8,810 nucleotides of DNA from Nitrospira sp. (lineage in GTDB: Bacteria > Nitrospirota > Nitrospiria > Nitrospirales > Nitrospiraceae): contig JACOEF010000433.1 in the NCBI GenBank assembly GCA_024998705.1, positions 1 through 8,810 of the forward strand, given 5' to 3'. Positions 1-7,045 of this stretch are shown in pieces. Below the pieces are notes generated by a model. That model did not search any database. It was not told the origin of the DNA and saw only the letters and a program-made list of their open reading frames with translations. Position 1 is the stretch's first letter; every line of letters begins with the position of its first letter. Position numbers and translations under genes: made by a program.

Positions 1-89
1 CCGAGCGGCGAGCCCGCCCGCCGACAGGCTGGTCGCAGCTGCGAATCCGCGATTGCAGCAGAAGCGCTCATGAATAATGCGGGCTTGTC

Positions 90-117
90 AGTATAGGCGC
101 TTCATTGTGAGGCTCAA
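90..117 (-). promoter_or_regulatory. Candidate leftward sigma70-type promoter
   Basis: On the minus strand, TTGAGC (117-112) and TATACT (95-90) are separated by 16 bases. This matches 4 of 6 and 5 of 6 consensus positions. It would fire leftward, with a start near 83, towards an ATG at 71-69 that opens a frame running off the left edge. That ATG has no visible Shine-Dalgarno sequence, so the promoter may serve a gene beginning beyond the window, or be a chance match. Confidence 0.25.
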
Positions 118-283
118 GAAGATTTGCGTATTGCGCGGCGGGCCATGGCGTTCGACCTCCTCCCTGCTGGGCGTGGCCTCCTCCAGGTCGTCGCCCCAAC
201 AGGCGAGCGCTGAAAGTGCGACATTGGAGGTTCTGCCAAAATAAAAACGTCCGGGGCCGGAAACATTCTCCTTCTCTCCTCGT

Positions 284-296
284 CATATTCAATATG
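284..296. repeat. Inverted repeat CATATT-C-AATATG
   Basis: This is a perfect 6-base inverted repeat around one central base. It is AT-rich in a GC-rich surrounding and lies in non-coding DNA just before two further palindromes. It could be a regulator binding site, but no neighbouring promoter makes this certain. Confidence 0.4.
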
Positions 297-301
297 CGAC
301 A

Positions 302-327
302 CATGGCCATGCGTGATGGGCGCATGG
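302..327. repeat. Overlapping palindrome and 7-bp stem-loop
   Basis: CATGGCCATG at 302-311 is a perfect 10-base palindrome. Overlapping it, CCATGCG (307-313) pairs perfectly with CGCATGG (321-327) across a 7-base loop. The two structures share bases and so would compete. No T-run follows, so it is not a standard intrinsic terminator. Function is unknown. Confidence 0.45.
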
Positions 328-566
328 AGGGCTGGGATGTCTGTTCGATTGTGACGCATTGTCGCAGTGGTGGAGCGGTTCGTGAGGAGGATAAAGACAA
401 AATCGTGAGTGGAAGCGATTCTTTTGGCGCGGAGGGTTGATCTCAACGCATCGCTCCGTTAGCTATGAAGGGGTGTGCTCCTGGCGGCCGCAAGCCGCTC
501 CAGTGCAGAGCGAGACGAGAACATTCTCGCCGCACTGATTTCTCCTATCGGCGGTCTTTCCTCGCG

Positions 567-587
567 TGAAGCCGACAGCGGGCTTCA
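567..587. repeat. 7-bp stem-loop upstream of the large membrane gene
   Basis: TGAAGCC (567-573) pairs perfectly with GGCTTCA (581-587) around a 7-base loop. It lies about 85 bases before the start codon of the next gene, probably inside its leader if the promoter is further upstream. No poly-T follows. It may be a leader RNA hairpin or chance. Confidence 0.3.
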
Positions 588-671
588 GCTGTTCCGTAGA
601 AATCGTCGGTCCTTGGCGCGTCTCCCTGAGTCGCGTCGTGGGTCATTCGTCCAGAGAGGGTGCTGCGCGTT

Positions 672-3023
672 ATGGATCTGGCCAAAACTAGTCCTGGGTT
701 CCGGTTGCGATTCGGCCCTGAAGCCGACGGAGAGGCTGTCTGCTCGGACGCTCCGCCTGCTCTCAGCCGGTCCGATCAGCCGGCGCCTGTGGATCGGACC
801 GATTGGATCGTTGCTGCGTTGGTGGCGAGTTTCGTCGCGGGCGCGTGCCTGTTGCTCACCCGGTCCATGCCATCATTCTTGTTTCAGTCGATGGATTTTT
901 GGTTCGAAGCCGATACGCCGCGAGAAATCTCGAACATGACTCGTGTGCATGATGACCACTATCGGGCATCGGTCCATCCGTTATTCTCCTTGCTCACCTT
1001 CATTCCGGTCTACCTGCTGAAACATGGTTTGGCGACCAGTCCGCTTCGCGCGGTGTTGCTCATGAGCGGCGTGATCGGCGGGCTATGGGCCGGGACGTTG
1101 TACCTGTTGTTCCGCTTGCTTGGTTGTCGCAGACCGGATGCCTCGGTCTTCACGCTGCTCGGACTCTGCAGCGCCTCGGCGCTGTTTTGGTTTCCGGTGC
1201 CCAATTCCTACTCCTGGGGCTCGCTCTCGATCATGCTGGCTCTCGTACTGCTCTTGTGTGCTGAACAGCGGCCGTTCGGCGCCACGGCCTATGTGATCGC
1301 GAGTGCGCTCACGCTCAGCTTTACCGTGACGAACTGGATGGCCGGCCTGCTGGTGACGTTGGTTCGATGGCCCTGGAAGCAGGCGGTGCAACTCTCCGTC
1401 AATGCGTTGTGTGTGGTGGTGCTGCTCTGGGGCGTGCAGAAGTTCATCTTTCCCACGGCGGAATTTTTTATCGGCCATCGGGAAGAGACGGAGTTCATCA
1501 ATCATCCTCAATCCGGGGGCGTGGCCAACGTCCTGTCCTCCATAATGTTCCACACGATGGTGGCTCCGGATGTCCGATTCATGAAAGACGATGCGTACAC
1601 CCAGGCCAAGACCGATTCGTTTCGGCTGTCCGAACGGCTGACGTTTCAATTTTCCCGCCCGGGATCGTCCGGTCCATTGGGGCTGCTGGCCGTCGGGATC
1701 TGGTCGGCGTTGTTGTTGAATGGGCTGTGGCGGCTGATCACCCTCGAGCAGCATCTTCGGTTCCGCCTCGTTCTGGCCGGCCTGCTGGGGTTTGAGACGT
1801 TGCTGCATCTCCTCTACGGAGAAGAAACGTTCGTCTACAGCCTGAATTTCCTTCCGCTCCTCCTTGCCGTTGCTGCCTTGGGGGCCATCAGTCCTGGCCG
1901 CCGGATAGTGGTGGGCCTGGCCGCGTTGCTCACGCTCTGTGCCGGCCTGAACAACTGGCAACAGTTTCAGGAGGCCACGCGCTCGGCGACGCAGTTTACG
2001 CCGCAACGTGAGCTGATGACGAATATGATGCAGAAAGATCCGGATCGACTCTGGCCCCGCTCGGTGGGGCATGTGCCGCTGGGGCTGCCGGGCGCTCCCG
2101 AGGGTAGCGCGGCCTATCACGAGCCGGGCGGAGACTTCAGCCCGCATGTCCCCAGTTTCGGTGTCTCGCTCTGGCTCTGCGATGCCGACGGATTGCCGGT
2201 CGTGACCAGCCAGACGGTGCCGCTGAGCGATATCCAGCAGCGATTCGCCCCGTCGACGCATCCGAACGTTCCGGCCATCGTGACGCAGACACCCTATTAT
2301 CAGGCTACCTGGTCGCGCCTGGATGCCACGCATTGGGAGCTGCGGTTCAAAAATTACACGAATCATATTCCCGCGGTTGTCATTCGAAGCGTGGGCCCGT
2401 CCGGAGGTCCGGTGACCGCGTTGGACTCTGACGGGACGCAGATTGGCATCAATCACCGTTGGGCGGTGAAAGCCACGCCTACGCCCGATGCGATCACTTT
2501 GGGAGATGAGAATAGATCCGACTGGATGACCGCGCAATCATCGGCCAAATCCTGGAACGGCGAGTCGGGCTGGGGATATGCCCGAATGAAGTTCGCGGCG
2601 CCTTCAGCAGGGCCTGATGGCGAGGTTCGTGTGGTGCTATCCGATTTGCAGCCTCCCGTCGACGGCCGGAATGACTACACGCATTCGCCGAAGCGGGCCC
2701 GTCTTGCGCTGCCCGAGCCCCGCCTGCAGGCCTCCATGGATGCACAAATCACGCACCTCATGATGAGTCTCGTCGAGGATGAAACCCGGCCCGGCGATCC
2801 CACATTTTTTTATCGTGCCTGGCATCGACAGGGTTCGTACATTACGGCGGCGCTGACGCGGGCCGGTGATCCCCACGTCAGCCGGATTCTCTCGCAATTT
2901 CTGGCCTCGCATGATTTTGCCGGCGGCTCCGGTCCCGAGGCCGATGCCCCTGGATTAGCCATCTGGGCGTTGACCGAGTCGGCCTCCTACATTGCGGATC
3001 CGGTGCACGACCAGTGGCTTTGA
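672..3023 (+). CDS. GT-C-like polytopic membrane protein, truncated by in-frame stop
   Basis: The product is 783 residues. A hydrophilic N-terminus of about 44 residues is followed by roughly ten hydrophobic segments between residues 45 and 425. After the first helix comes an acidic extracytoplasmic loop with FWFEAD (76-81) and, further on, HPLF (102-105). This arrangement recalls GT-C/PMT-type glycosyltransferases that use lipid-linked sugars, but the exact family is not certain. Residues from about 430 to the stop are soluble and presumably periplasmic. From about 705 on they resemble the start of a six-hairpin glycosidase domain (DPTFFYRAWHRQGSYI, then PEADAPGLAIWAL). I chose ATG 672 because AGAGAGGG (653-660) lies about 11 bases upstream; a GTG at 660 in the same frame would overlap that site. 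The TGA at 3021-3023 falls inside the domain, where the motif reads DQWL-stop-PHILRKA, so this is very likely the front part of a broken gene. Confidence 0.75.
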   Translation: MDLAKTSPGFRLRFGPEADGEAVCSDAPPALSRSDQPAPVDRTDWIVAALVASFVAGACLLLTRSMPSFLFQSMDFWFEADTPREISNMTRVHDDHYRASVHPLFSLLTFIPVYLLKHGLATSPLRAVLLMSGVIGGLWAGTLYLLFRLLGCRRPDASVFTLLGLCSASALFWFPVPNSYSWGSLSIMLALVLLLCAEQRPFGATAYVIASALTLSFTVTNWMAGLLVTLVRWPWKQAVQLSVNALCVVVLLWGVQKFIFPTAEFFIGHREETEFINHPQSGGVANVLSSIMFHTMVAPDVRFMKDDAYTQAKTDSFRLSERLTFQFSRPGSSGPLGLLAVGIWSALLLNGLWRLITLEQHLRFRLVLAGLLGFETLLHLLYGEETFVYSLNFLPLLLAVAALGAISPGRRIVVGLAALLTLCAGLNNWQQFQEATRSATQFTPQRELMTNMMQKDPDRLWPRSVGHVPLGLPGAPEGSAAYHEPGGDFSPHVPSFGVSLWLCDADGLPVVTSQTVPLSDIQQRFAPSTHPNVPAIVTQTPYYQATWSRLDATHWELRFKNYTNHIPAVVIRSVGPSGGPVTALDSDGTQIGINHRWAVKATPTPDAITLGDENRSDWMTAQSSAKSWNGESGWGYARMKFAAPSAGPDGEVRVVLSDLQPPVDGRNDYTHSPKRARLALPEPRLQASMDAQITHLMMSLVEDETRPGDPTFFYRAWHRQGSYITAALTRAGDPHVSRILSQFLASHDFAGGSGPEADAPGLAIWALTESASYIADPVHDQWL

Positions 3024-3962
3024 CCGCACATTCTTCGGAAAGCCCAGCGTATCGAGGGGATGTTGATGGCCCGGGCGCCACTGGTGGAACCCTATTGGAT
3101 TCCCTCTCCCCATGACTTCAACCACGGTCGGCAGACCAGGACGGCGTTGCTGGCCCAACCGGCGCATGACGGCCTGATCGTCGGCCGCGTCGGAGAGGAC
3201 TGGCCGCTCTTTTATGTGAATGCCGTCAGCTATCGCGGGTTGCTGGCTGCCGCTTAATTTGCCGAGCGACTGGGAAAGCGCCAACAGGCGGCTCGCTGGC
3301 GACAGCATGCCCGGGGGCTGGAAGAGAATTGGCAGCGGCAATTTCCAAACGGCTCGCCGGACAGCGTCACCGTACCGGTCAGCCTGCGTTCATTGGCCGG
3401 TTCCGCTTCACGTCGTCATCCGTTGGGGCAACCGATCACGACAGATCGGCCCCCTGCGGTGTCCCCGACGGCGGCCACCCAACTGACTCAGGCGCACCGG
3501 GCATTGCGGCTTGGCCGACCGGAAGCGGTCTGGGCGGCGCTTCATCAACTCTGGAGTCACCAGGCGTCGCCGGGCCTGTATACCTGGGATGCGCCTCGGC
3601 CGACGCAGGATGAGGTGGCGGATGGTTGGCAATACGCGCGGGGCTGGCACAATGAAACCGCCGTCTCGCCGGACTACGAAACGGCGGCGTTGCTGCTGTT
3701 ATTGCAGCAGGACATGCTGGCCTATCTCGATGAGGCAGCTGTGGAGCCGACGGTGGTGGTCGGTGCCGGTATTATTCCGGCCTGGCTGTCGCAACCGATG
3801 GCGGTATCGAGCCTCGCCCTTCCCGGCGGTTCCATCACGTGGCAATGGGACGGGCAGAAGATGCGGGTGACGCTGCGCGGGCCCTCGCGGAAGATTCAGT
3901 TGGGTTTGGCCTTCCCTCCCGGCACCGAGCTCTCCGTCGTGCAGAAGCCGGTGAGCCGTTGA
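3024..3962 (+). pseudogene. Downstream remainder of the split gene, six-hairpin glycosidase-like
   Basis: This stretch continues in exactly the frame of the preceding gene, with no indel, and is open except for one TAA at 3255-3257. It ends at TGA 3960-3962. The first piece (78 codons) contains EPYWIPSPHDFNHGRQ and DWPLFYVNAVSYRGLLAAA. After the TAA, the reading resumes with FAERLGKRQQAARWRQHA and ends with a beta-rich tail (about 230 codons). The order of an aromatic-rich loop, a Y-R-G-L helix, an A-E-x-L-G-K helix and then a basic Trp-containing helix is what (alpha/alpha)6 glucoamylase-like or six-hairpin glycosidases show. The frame keeps protein-like composition on both sides of each stop, so inactivation seems recent. 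In isolation the segments from 3060 or 3393 could be called small hypothetical genes, but neither has a convincing ribosome binding site. Confidence 0.7.
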
Positions 3963-3993
3963 GTCGGCCGGTGGCCACGTGAATCGCTGGCGG

Positions 3994-5766
3994 TCAGAAT
4001 CCCCGGCCGCCGCCGCCGCCGAACCCGCCGCCTGACGATCCGCCTCTGCCGAATCCAGATCCGCCGGAGCTGCGTGGGGCTGACGTCATGGTGGAGCCGG
4101 CGCGGGTGGCCATGTCGCCCATGCGGCTGGTGAACCCGCCGGTGTTGAATCCACCCGGATCGACGCCCTGATACCAGACCGGTGAGGTCAGCACGATGGA
4201 TTCAGAGGCTCGTGCCCAATTCTTTTCCACTCCGAGCGCCATCGCATAAGGGAGAAATTTCTCGAACAGCTCCGGCGTCTTGACGACTCGATCGAAACGA
4301 TCGGCCTCTACGCGAGTCAGGAATTCCTCGAATCCCAAGACGCCCTCCAGGGCCCTGGTGCCTTGCAGGGTGCGAGCCGGCATGATGCGGCCGAACCCGA
4401 CCACGATCAGGCCTGACAGCACACCGGCCCAGGGACACGTCATCGGCGCCATGCCCCATTGACCGGCCAGCGCGGAGAGGGCCACGGTCAGCAGCATCCC
4501 CAGCGCAATCCCGCCGATGAGATATGCCTGCTTCACCCGATCGGGGCGTTGCGCGTAGTACCTCCGTTGTTGGAGCGACTCGAAGATGGCGTCCTGAATA
4601 GGGGGCAGGGATTTGTAGAAGCGGTTTTCCAGCGAACTCAGCGAGACGTCGTCGGTGGCGTTGCCGTTGAACAACGCTTCCAGTAGGAGCCGCTCGTAAG
4701 GCGGCAAGATGGCCCATTCCTGCGCGGGTTTGGTGCGCTGAAAGCGATAGTCGGTACTCGACCAGAGGCCGAACAAGTGTTCGGCCTTCTGCTCGGCAAT
4801 TCGAAGATAGCCTCGTACAGCGAGATCGACGACGGTGGCGGTGAGGTCGCGAGTGTCGGGACTATCATCCACGAGTGTGCCGACTTCGGCGGGAGTCAGT
4901 CGATCCGGTGGTTCGTAGACGACCGTGATGGGCCGGAGTCGCGGGTCTCTGCCTCGCGTGGCCCACAGCCGATACATCACGATGAAGACGAGCAGGGGAA
5001 TCCCCAACGCCCAGTTGCTCACGAGGAACGTCTGTGTCTGATCCAGCGCCGTGGGGGCCGCCACGATGCCCTTGTCCCAGCCGACGACGGCCGTGAGTCC
5101 TTCGCGGAACCCGAGGGCGCGGGTCATGGTCATCCCCACGCCGGCCCCGACGATCTCGACGGTGGCTGCGGTCTCGCATGCGCCATAGGCTCCGGTGAAG
5201 GCTTGAGCGCGGATGCCCGTGGCCTGTGGCGGGAGAATGATCCGCACGGAAGCCTGCTCGATGGGCACATCCCATTCGTCGCCGGTGACGTTCCAGTAGA
5301 GTTCGTCGTGATCCTCGAAGAATTTCAGTCCGTTTCGGACACGGTATTTCAGCACGAAGGTTCGGGTGGCGTCGGTCGCACCTGGAATCCAGATCCTGAA
5401 ATTCCGGTAGTGCCGCTCTCGACTGCTTTCGACTTTGAGCGGCGTTCCGGCTTCATCCGTGACGGTGACGCGATCCAGCAGGAGGCGATAGGTAAAGCCT
5501 TGCGGCGTTCGATATTCGATGGGGATCAGTCGCTCGATTCCGTTCCACGCTCCTTCGAAACGGGGGCTGACGGTCTCCGTGACCAGCAGGTCGCCGCCGG
5601 ACAGGACTTGGAGTTCGACATCGAACCGGCTGAGCACGAACGAACGGGCTGCCGCTGGGAGCAGGTGGCTGAAGGTGAGGAGGCAGAGCAGAGGGACGAT
5701 GAGCAGGCGCGGCGCATGTCTCGGTTTCCGTCCGGCGCTCACGGTCGAACCGGCGGGTCGGCCCAC
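3994..5766 (-). CDS. DUF2207 (YciQ-type) membrane protein with Gly-rich tail
   Basis: This predicted envelope protein has 590 residues and no known reaction. A signal peptide covers residues 1-40 (hydrophobic core 21-36, PAAA before the probable cut). Next comes the beta-rich DUF2207 domain, about 42-235, with the hallmark ELYWNVTGDEWDVPIE at 155-170. One helix follows at 247-269, then a cytosolic stretch with PPYERLLLEALF (355-366), a helix pair at 414-434 and 444-462, and the typical KFLPYAMALGVEKNWA (503-518). The C-terminus from 567 is almost all Gly, Ser, Phe and Arg, as in many family members. The GTG at 5766 begins one base after the lemA stop, suggesting translational coupling; a second GTG at 5742, nine codons in, is an alternative and leaves the signal peptide intact. 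The gene converges with the split gene, 31 bases apart, with no clear intrinsic terminator between. Confidence 0.88.
   Translation of the reverse strand: MGRPAGSTVSAGRKPRHAPRLLIVPLLCLLTFSHLLPAAARSFVLSRFDVELQVLSGGDLLVTETVSPRFEGAWNGIERLIPIEYRTPQGFTYRLLLDRVTVTDEAGTPLKVESSRERHYRNFRIWIPGATDATRTFVLKYRVRNGLKFFEDHDELYWNVTGDEWDVPIEQASVRIILPPQATGIRAQAFTGAYGACETAATVEIVGAGVGMTMTRALGFREGLTAVVGWDKGIVAAPTALDQTQTFLVSNWALGIPLLVFIVMYRLWATRGRDPRLRPITVVYEPPDRLTPAEVGTLVDDSPDTRDLTATVVDLAVRGYLRIAEQKAEHLFGLWSSTDYRFQRTKPAQEWAILPPYERLLLEALFNGNATDDVSLSSLENRFYKSLPPIQDAIFESLQQRRYYAQRPDRVKQAYLIGGIALGMLLTVALSALAGQWGMAPMTCPWAGVLSGLIVVGFGRIMPARTLQGTRALEGVLGFEEFLTRVEADRFDRVVKTPELFEKFLPYAMALGVEKNWARASESIVLTSPVWYQGVDPGGFNTGGFTSRMGDMATRAGSTMTSAPRSSGGSGFGRGGSSGGGFGGGGGRGF
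4006..4020. repeat. GCC trinucleotide tract in the DUF2207 gene
   Basis: Five tandem GCC units, read as GGC glycine codons on the minus strand, encode part of the GGGGG run near the C-terminus of the DUF2207 protein. In-frame unit changes would only alter glycine number, so length variation here would probably be tolerated. Confidence 0.6.
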
Positions 5767-5767
5767 G

Positions 5768-6316
5768 CTAGAACTGCACCCGTGGTGGCTCGCGTTGGAT
5801 GGTGTCCGTGAGTTCGAAGAACTGGCGGCCGACGAAATTGAACCAGCCGGCAATGAGGTTCGTGGGAATCTCCTGGGTCTTCGCATTGTAGTCGCGGACC
5901 ACGGCATTGTAGTAGCGCCGGGCGTTCTGCACGGCCTCTTCGATTTGATCGAGGCTGCCCTGCAATTTCGTGAAGGCCTCGACGGCCCGCAATTGCGGGT
6001 AGGCTTCGGCGAGGGCAAACAGGGATTTCAGCGATTGGCTCAGCTGATTCTCCGCCGCTCCTTTCGCCTCGGGGCCCTGTGCCGACATGGCCTTGGCCCG
6101 GGCGTTGATGACGGCTTCCAGCGCGCCCTTCTCATGGGCCGCATAGGCCTTGACGGTCTCCACGAGATTGGGGATCAGATCGTATCGGCGTTTGAGCTGC
6201 ACGTCGATATCGGCCCAGGCGCTTTCGCAGGCGGCGCGGAGTCGGACGAGGGAGTTGTACATGCCGATGAGGATCATCAGCAACACGATCAACGCGGCGA
6301 GGACCATCCAGCCCAT
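5768..6316 (-). CDS. lemA: LemA family protein
   Basis: The product has 182 residues, a normal length for the LemA family. One N-terminal membrane helix (residues 3-19) is followed by YNSLVRLR (20-27) and the family signature W-x-DIDVQLKRRYDLIPNLVE (34-53), then AYAAHE at 57-62. The rest is a charged helical bundle ending near FQ-type aromatic sequence (FVGRQFFELTDTI). LemA proteins are membrane-anchored with an exposed helical domain; their molecular role is not settled, and they commonly sit beside DUF2207 or TPM-domain envelope proteins, as here. ATG 6316 is supported by AAGGAG (6328-6323), seven bases or so upstream, and by the position of the membrane helix. The frame is open further upstream to 6592, but that would add a non-family extension across the promoter. 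The stop TAG (5770-5768) lies one base before the GTG of the DUF2207 gene, so the two form an operon. Confidence 0.95.
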   Translation of the reverse strand: MGWMVLAALIVLLMILIGMYNSLVRLRAACESAWADIDVQLKRRYDLIPNLVETVKAYAAHEKGALEAVINARAKAMSAQGPEAKGAAENQLSQSLKSLFALAEAYPQLRAVEAFTKLQGSLDQIEEAVQNARRYYNAVVRDYNAKTQEIPTNLIAGWFNFVGRQFFELTDTIQREPPRVQF

Positions 6317-6363
6317 CGGTGTCTCCTTGCGGATTGAGGTGAGGTACGTACGGACCTTCCGGG

Positions 6364-6392
6364 ATGATAGCCTGCCCCTCGAAATCTGTAAA
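6364..6392 (-). promoter_or_regulatory. Strong sigma70-type promoter for lemA-DUF2207
   Basis: On the minus strand TTTACA (6392-6387) and TATCAT (6369-6364) are exactly 17 bases apart, each matching 5 of 6 consensus positions. Transcription would begin near 6357, giving a leader of about 40 bases that ends in the AAGGAG ribosome site of lemA. An 8-base palindrome, GTACGTAC (6344-6351), lies just downstream of the predicted start and could be an operator, though it may be chance. Confidence 0.7.
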
Positions 6393-6480
6393 GCCGACGC
6401 TGGTTCCTTGCTTTGTGGTGGGGAAAGAGGCGCCGCAGTTCTCGCGGGTGAGGGTGGTCTGCCGAGTGGCTTGACCGCGC

Positions 6481-6509
6481 GTGACTTTGTGCGGTGCCCC
6501 AGGTATCCT
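6481..6509 (+). promoter_or_regulatory. Weak candidate promoter for the LSm-like gene
   Basis: GTGACT (6481-6486) and TATCCT (6504-6509) are 17 bases apart, each matching 4 of 6 consensus positions. They lie about 75 bases before the start codon at 6584, in the divergent region shared with lemA. The match is poor and the true promoter may be elsewhere or use another sigma factor. Confidence 0.2.
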
Positions 6510-6571
6510 CCCGCGACGTGAACTGTTACGGGGAATTGCTCTCGAATCGGCAGCAGGGCGGTGGTCACTTC

Positions 6572-6578
6572 AAGGAGG
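6572..6578 (+). promoter_or_regulatory. Consensus ribosome binding site deciding the LSm-like start
   Basis: AAGGAGG lies five bases upstream of ATG 6584. This rules out the upstream in-frame GTG at 6494, which has no such site and would put thirty hydrophilic residues in front of the signal peptide. Confidence 0.8.
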
Positions 6579-6583
6579 TGTGT

Positions 6584-6913
6584 ATGCGACATCGGGAGGC
6601 ACGAATGGGGTTGAGCTTGGTTGTGCTGTTCCTCTGGTTACTTGGCGGGGCTTTTGTCGGCGTCCCTTCCGTGCCGGCCGAGGACTCGACGGTCGAACTC
6701 AACAGTCCGGATGTCCTGCGGCAGCTCCTTGAACAACAGGTCGGCAAACGGGTGAAGATCAAGCTGCTTTCCGGGCAGGATCTCGATGGGAAGGTGGCCA
6801 GGGTCGGGACGCAGGCGGTGCTGCTCAGCGAACTGAGTGGCATGGAGTTTTTCGATGCCACCCTGCGCCTGGATCAAGTGGCTGCTGTGGTCGTAAAGGT
6901 CCGCACCAAGTAG
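6584..6913 (+). CDS. Small exported protein with Sm/LSm (Hfq-like) barrel
   Basis: The product has 109 residues. Residues 1-32 form a signal peptide: basic MRHREAR, hydrophobic core 10-27, and SVPA before E33. The mature part has a short helix (LRQLLEQQVG, 45-54) followed by a five-strand-like pattern: KIKLLSGQDLDGKVARV (58-74), AVLLSELS (78-85), EFFDATLRLDQV (88-99) and AAVVVKVR. A helix and then paired glycines five apart (G64 and G69) in the first hairpin match the Sm1 pattern of Hfq and LSm proteins. The final part fits Sm2 in shape, but the Hfq YKH triad is absent and replaced by RLDQV. I do not recognise a named family, and RNA binding should not be assumed for an exported protein; a small adaptor or oligomerisation domain is as likely. 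The start is firm: AAGGAGG (6572-6578) lies five bases before ATG. Confidence 0.8.
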   Translation: MRHREARMGLSLVVLFLWLLGGAFVGVPSVPAEDSTVELNSPDVLRQLLEQQVGKRVKIKLLSGQDLDGKVARVGTQAVLLSELSGMEFFDATLRLDQVAAVVVKVRTK

Positions 6914-6955
6914 CGGGTCTGCCGCGCCCTGCCGCAAGACAGGGTCCGGCACCAG

Positions 6956-6970
6956 CCGGGGCAAACCCGG
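6956..6970. repeat. Short stem-loop after the LSm-like gene
   Basis: CCGGG (6956-6960) pairs with CCCGG (6966-6970) around GCAAA. A second stem, CCCTG with CAGGG (about 6927-6944), precedes it. Neither is followed by a T-run, so this is not a clear intrinsic terminator. The 132-base gap to the hemerythrin gene otherwise contains only a lone TTGACT (6997-7002) without a well-spaced -10. Confidence 0.3.
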
Positions 6971-7045
6971 ATCGAGCCAGGGAAGTCGAGGCGCGGTTGA
7001 CTCGCAGGCGTTGGGCGAGGAGCATGGTATGACGGGAGCCGGGAC

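Larger units (their letters stand above)
1..671. other. Long stretch without a supported gene
   Basis: I see no convincing coding region here. All three rightward frames from the left edge close quickly, at TGA 71-73, TAG 94-96 and TAA 75-77. Rightward frames starting near 216, 465 and 475 lack ribosome binding sites and give arginine- and serine-rich products typical of spurious frames in GC-rich DNA. The frame closed by TAG at 94-96 continues to a TGA at 211-213 with mildly protein-like sequence, so a decayed gene remnant is possible but unproven. What the stretch does hold is a group of inverted repeats (284-296, 302-327, 436-447, 567-587) and a candidate leftward promoter near 90-117. The distal part, up to 671, must include the 5' untranslated region of the large gene that follows. 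Confidence 0.6.

Noticed and set aside
350..366. CRP/FNR-like half-sites TGTGA...TCGCA
   Set aside because: The spacing is seven rather than six bases and one arm has a mismatch, so it is not a credible site.
475..939. Rightward open frame of 154 codons overlapping the start of the large membrane gene
   Set aside because: No ribosome site, Ser/Arg-rich composition, and its second half is a frame shadow of the membrane protein.
1083..2537. Leftward open frame of 484 codons
   Set aside because: It lies fully inside the rightward membrane-protein gene, has an Arg/Gln/His-rich composition with no domain pattern, and is the usual antisense shadow in GC-rich DNA.
3021..3023. TGA as a selenocysteine codon
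   Set aside because: The expected residue from the helix motif is Trp, I see no convincing SECIS-like hairpin directly downstream, and a TAA follows 78 codons later in the same frame.
3963..3993. Bidirectional intrinsic terminator between the convergent genes
   Set aside because: Only a weak GGCC-GGT-GGCC fold is present, with no T-run on either strand.
4777..5811. Rightward open frame of 344 codons opposite the DUF2207 gene
   Set aside because: The opposite strand carries a well-recognised DUF2207 protein; this frame has low-complexity acidic and basic runs and no ribosome site.
5519..6337. Rightward open frame of 272 codons across the lemA/DUF2207 junction
   Set aside because: It is antisense to two recognised genes and has no domain pattern.
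5768..6592. Longer LemA start at 6592
   Set aside because: The extra 92 residues precede the N-terminal helix typical of LemA, lie across the strong promoter, and the ATG at 6316 has a good AAGGAG site.
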